7,518 bases of DNA from an uncultured Eubacteriales bacterium. GTDB lineage: Bacteria > Bacillota > Clostridia > Eubacteriales > Anaerofustaceae. Shown piece by piece: positions 6,352 to 7,518 of the stretch; the first letter of the stretch is position 1; every line of letters starts with the position of its first letter. Made by a program: the position numbers and the translations under genes. Where the stretch lies: positions 1-7,518 of the forward strand of contig CADBPP010000135.1 in assembly GCA_902796565.1 (NCBI GenBank), in the 5' to 3' direction. The notes beneath the pieces are model-generated. The model saw nothing but the letters and a program-made list of their open reading frames with translations. It did no database searches and was not told the DNA's origin.

Positions 6352-6360
6352 ATTATATCA
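6352..6360 (-). promoter_or_regulatory. Extended -10 promoter of the minus-strand cluster
   Basis: On the minus strand the bases read TGATATAAT: a perfect TATAAT (6357-6352) with the TGn extension. No good -35 hexamer is found at 16-18 bases, which extended -10 promoters tolerate. Transcription would start near 6345, just inside the upstream in-frame ATG at 6348. This supports the esterase start at 6306. Nothing closer to a promoter is obvious between this point and 702, so it may drive all seven genes. Confidence 0.6.
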
Positions 6361-6411
6361 CAGAGCTGCATATTTCATCTGAAAAATCTATTCAAAACAT
6401 CATATTATTGC

Positions 6412-6449
6412 ATAAAAAATACAGCGGACACGCCGCTGCAATTTTTTAT
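6412..6449. terminator. Bidirectional rho-independent terminator
   Basis: CAGCGG (6422-6427) pairs with CCGCTG (6433-6438) around a 5-base loop. After a small bulge ATAAAAAAT (6412-6420) pairs with ATTTTTTAT (6441-6449). A run of six A on one side and six T on the other makes it usable from either strand. No plus-strand gene ends here, so it either stops a minus-strand transcript from 6450-6672 or shields the cluster promoter from read-through. Confidence 0.75.
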
Positions 6450-6672
6450 ATTTTCTTACCTTAACAGCCTTTTTGTCGTAAGCGGAATAATATGACTGTG
6501 CGATCCTCTCGTCTCAATGAAACAGCAGCCGGAAGGAACCTGCTGCTCGGGTAATCCATCCGGAACGGTCACACAATTTCTCCAGTCTTTTCAGAATAAT
6601 GGCATAACCGGTATCCCTGAGGATTCTCCTGTCGTTTATTTCCGATAACATCGAATAACTGCTTGAATGCTG
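6450..6672. other. Unassigned intergenic segment between two terminators
   Basis: This 223-base stretch contains no gene I can support. On the minus strand a 45-codon frame runs from an ATG at 6651 to a stop at 6514, but it has no ribosome binding site and no recognisable product. A short inverted repeat, CAGCAG (6523-6528) with CTGCTG (6540-6545), lies within it. The segment is bounded on both sides by strong hairpin terminators, so on the minus strand it could be a separate short transcript. It could equally be decayed sequence. No clear promoter was found. Confidence 0.35.
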
Positions 6673-6717
6673 AAAAACCTCCGCGCACGCTCAGCTTGTT
6701 CGTGCGCGGAGGTTTTC
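6673..6717 (-). terminator. Strong terminator after the aldo/keto reductase gene
   Basis: AAAACCTCCGCGCACG (6674-6689) and CGTGCGCGGAGGTTTT (6701-6716) form a perfect 16-bp stem with an 11-base loop. On the minus strand it ends in TTTTT and starts 6 bases after the stop codon at 6723. The TTTT on the plus strand gives it some activity in the other direction. Confidence 0.93.
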
Positions 6718-6722
6718 TGATC

Positions 6723-7518
6723 TTATTCCAGATCCTCTTTTAAGAATTTCTGCCTCGCCTTCACCTGTTCGATCCAGTGCGGCCCTTTCTCATACATCTC
6801 AGCCAGCTCCGCCAGGGCGGACGGTACATCGATCCCCTGGGGACACGCATGCATGCACTGGCCGCAGGCGATGCAGGCAGCGGGCCGTTTTTCTTCTTCC
6901 AGGCCGTCGATCCGCATGGAAGGCGGTATAGTCGCCGCAAATTTGTAATCATTATAGCACTGCAGCAGGTACGGGATATCCAGTCCGACAGGACATCCGT
7001 TGCAGCAGTATCTGCATCCGGTACAAGGCACGCCTTGTTTGAGATCCTCAGCAATATCCATAAGGACGCTTCGCTCCTCCTCACTCAGCGGCCTGTGATC
7101 GAGGAACGTGCGAAGATTATCTTCCACCTGGAATAGTTCATTCATGCCAGACAGAATGACCTTCACTCCCGGCAGATCCTGCACAAAACGAAAGGCAAAG
7201 GAGGCGTCGCTGGGCATATCCTCTTCACCACCCGCTCCTTTGTAAAGATCCGCAAGCTTCGCGTGTTCTGCTTCCGGAAGCACCGCCAGCTTTCCTCCGC
7301 GGCAGGGCTCCATGACCCAGACGCCAAGTCCGTGCTTCATGATGATCTCATATTTTTTCTTAGCTTCCTGCAGAGTCCAGTCAAGATAATTGAGCTGAAT
7401 CTGTACAAAATCAAATTCTCCTTCATGCCTTGTCAGAAACGCGTCAAGCAGCTCCGGCCCGCTGTGGCAGGAAAAGCCCAGATACCTGATCTTTCCCTCT
7501 TTTTTCATCTGCAGCAGA
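6723..7518 (-). CDS. Aldo/keto reductase with C-terminal 4Fe-4S domain (5' end off window)
   Basis: The reading frame is open to the window edge (LLQ precedes the first in-frame ATG at 7508), so the N-terminal part lies outside. Numbering from that ATG, residues 1-135 are the later half of an aldo/keto reductase barrel: KKEGKIRYLGFSCH, QIQLNYLDW, EPCRGGKLA, and VILSGMNELFQVEDNL near the cofactor site. The C-terminal part has two CxxCxxCxxxCP motifs (Cys 162, 165, 168, 172 and 212, 215, 218, 222), as in ferredoxin-like domains binding two 4Fe-4S clusters. Such fusions are common in anaerobes, usually about 370 residues, and reduce carbonyls or pass electrons; substrates are mostly unknown. The catalytic Asp-Tyr-Lys residues should lie in the missing part. 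A strong terminator follows, so this gene is a separate unit from the esterase cluster. Confidence 0.92.
   Translation of the reverse strand, partial: LLQMKKEGKIRYLGFSCHSGPELLDAFLTRHEGEFDFVQIQLNYLDWTLQEAKKKYEIIMKHGLGVWVMEPCRGGKLAVLPEAEHAKLADLYKGAGGEEDMPSDASFAFRFVQDLPGVKVILSGMNELFQVEDNLRTFLDHRPLSEEERSVLMDIAEDLKQGVPCTGCRYCCNGCPVGLDIPYLLQCYNDYKFAATIPPSMRIDGLEEEKRPAACIACGQCMHACPQGIDVPSALAELAEMYEKGPHWIEQVKARQKFLKEDLE

Overview
The window reads as chromosomal DNA of a Gram-positive anaerobe of the Clostridia, most likely a Lachnospiraceae-type bacterium. The reasons are AGGAG-type ribosome binding sites, GTG/TTG starts, strong rho-independent terminators, and protein types common in that group: a MmcQ-EVE fusion, a ferredoxin-tailed aldo/keto reductase and a condensation-like acyltransferase. 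No rRNA, tRNA, CRISPR array, phage gene or insertion sequence was seen.

Layout. Positions 1-221 are a non-coding leader with a perfect TATAAT and an operator-like cluster of GTGATAAT repeats. It serves the only plus-strand gene, a 71-residue protein with two membrane segments (222-437), which ends at a hairpin terminator (462-506). Positions 438-701 hold that terminator, a 32-codon C-terminal scrap of a lost membrane protein, and a strong minus-strand terminator (614-661). From 6306 down to 702 seven minus-strand genes follow one another with gaps of about 28-41 bases and no terminator between them. In transcription order they are a membrane-anchored type B carboxylesterase, a GNAT acetyltransferase, an M20/M28-like metallopeptidase, a MmcQ/YjbR-EVE fusion, a Bcp-type peroxiredoxin, a CPYC glutaredoxin-like protein and an N-terminally truncated condensation-domain-like acyltransferase. 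An extended -10 promoter (TGATATAAT) sits just upstream of the first gene and the 614-661 hairpin closes the unit. Positions 6349-6722 hold that promoter, a bidirectional terminator, about 220 bases of unexplained sequence, and the terminator of the last gene. The window ends inside an aldo/keto reductase with two C-terminal 4Fe-4S motifs (6723 to the edge).

How the genes fit together. The peroxiredoxin and the glutaredoxin-like protein make a plausible peroxide-detoxifying pair, in which the small CPYC protein could reduce the peroxidase disulfide. The rest looks like a housekeeping or accessory cluster of single-gene enzymes rather than one pathway. I see no convincing new multi-gene system. 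The items most worth following are the MmcQ-EVE fusion, the operator repeats before the orphan membrane protein, the truncated acyltransferase, and the 220-base segment bounded by terminators.
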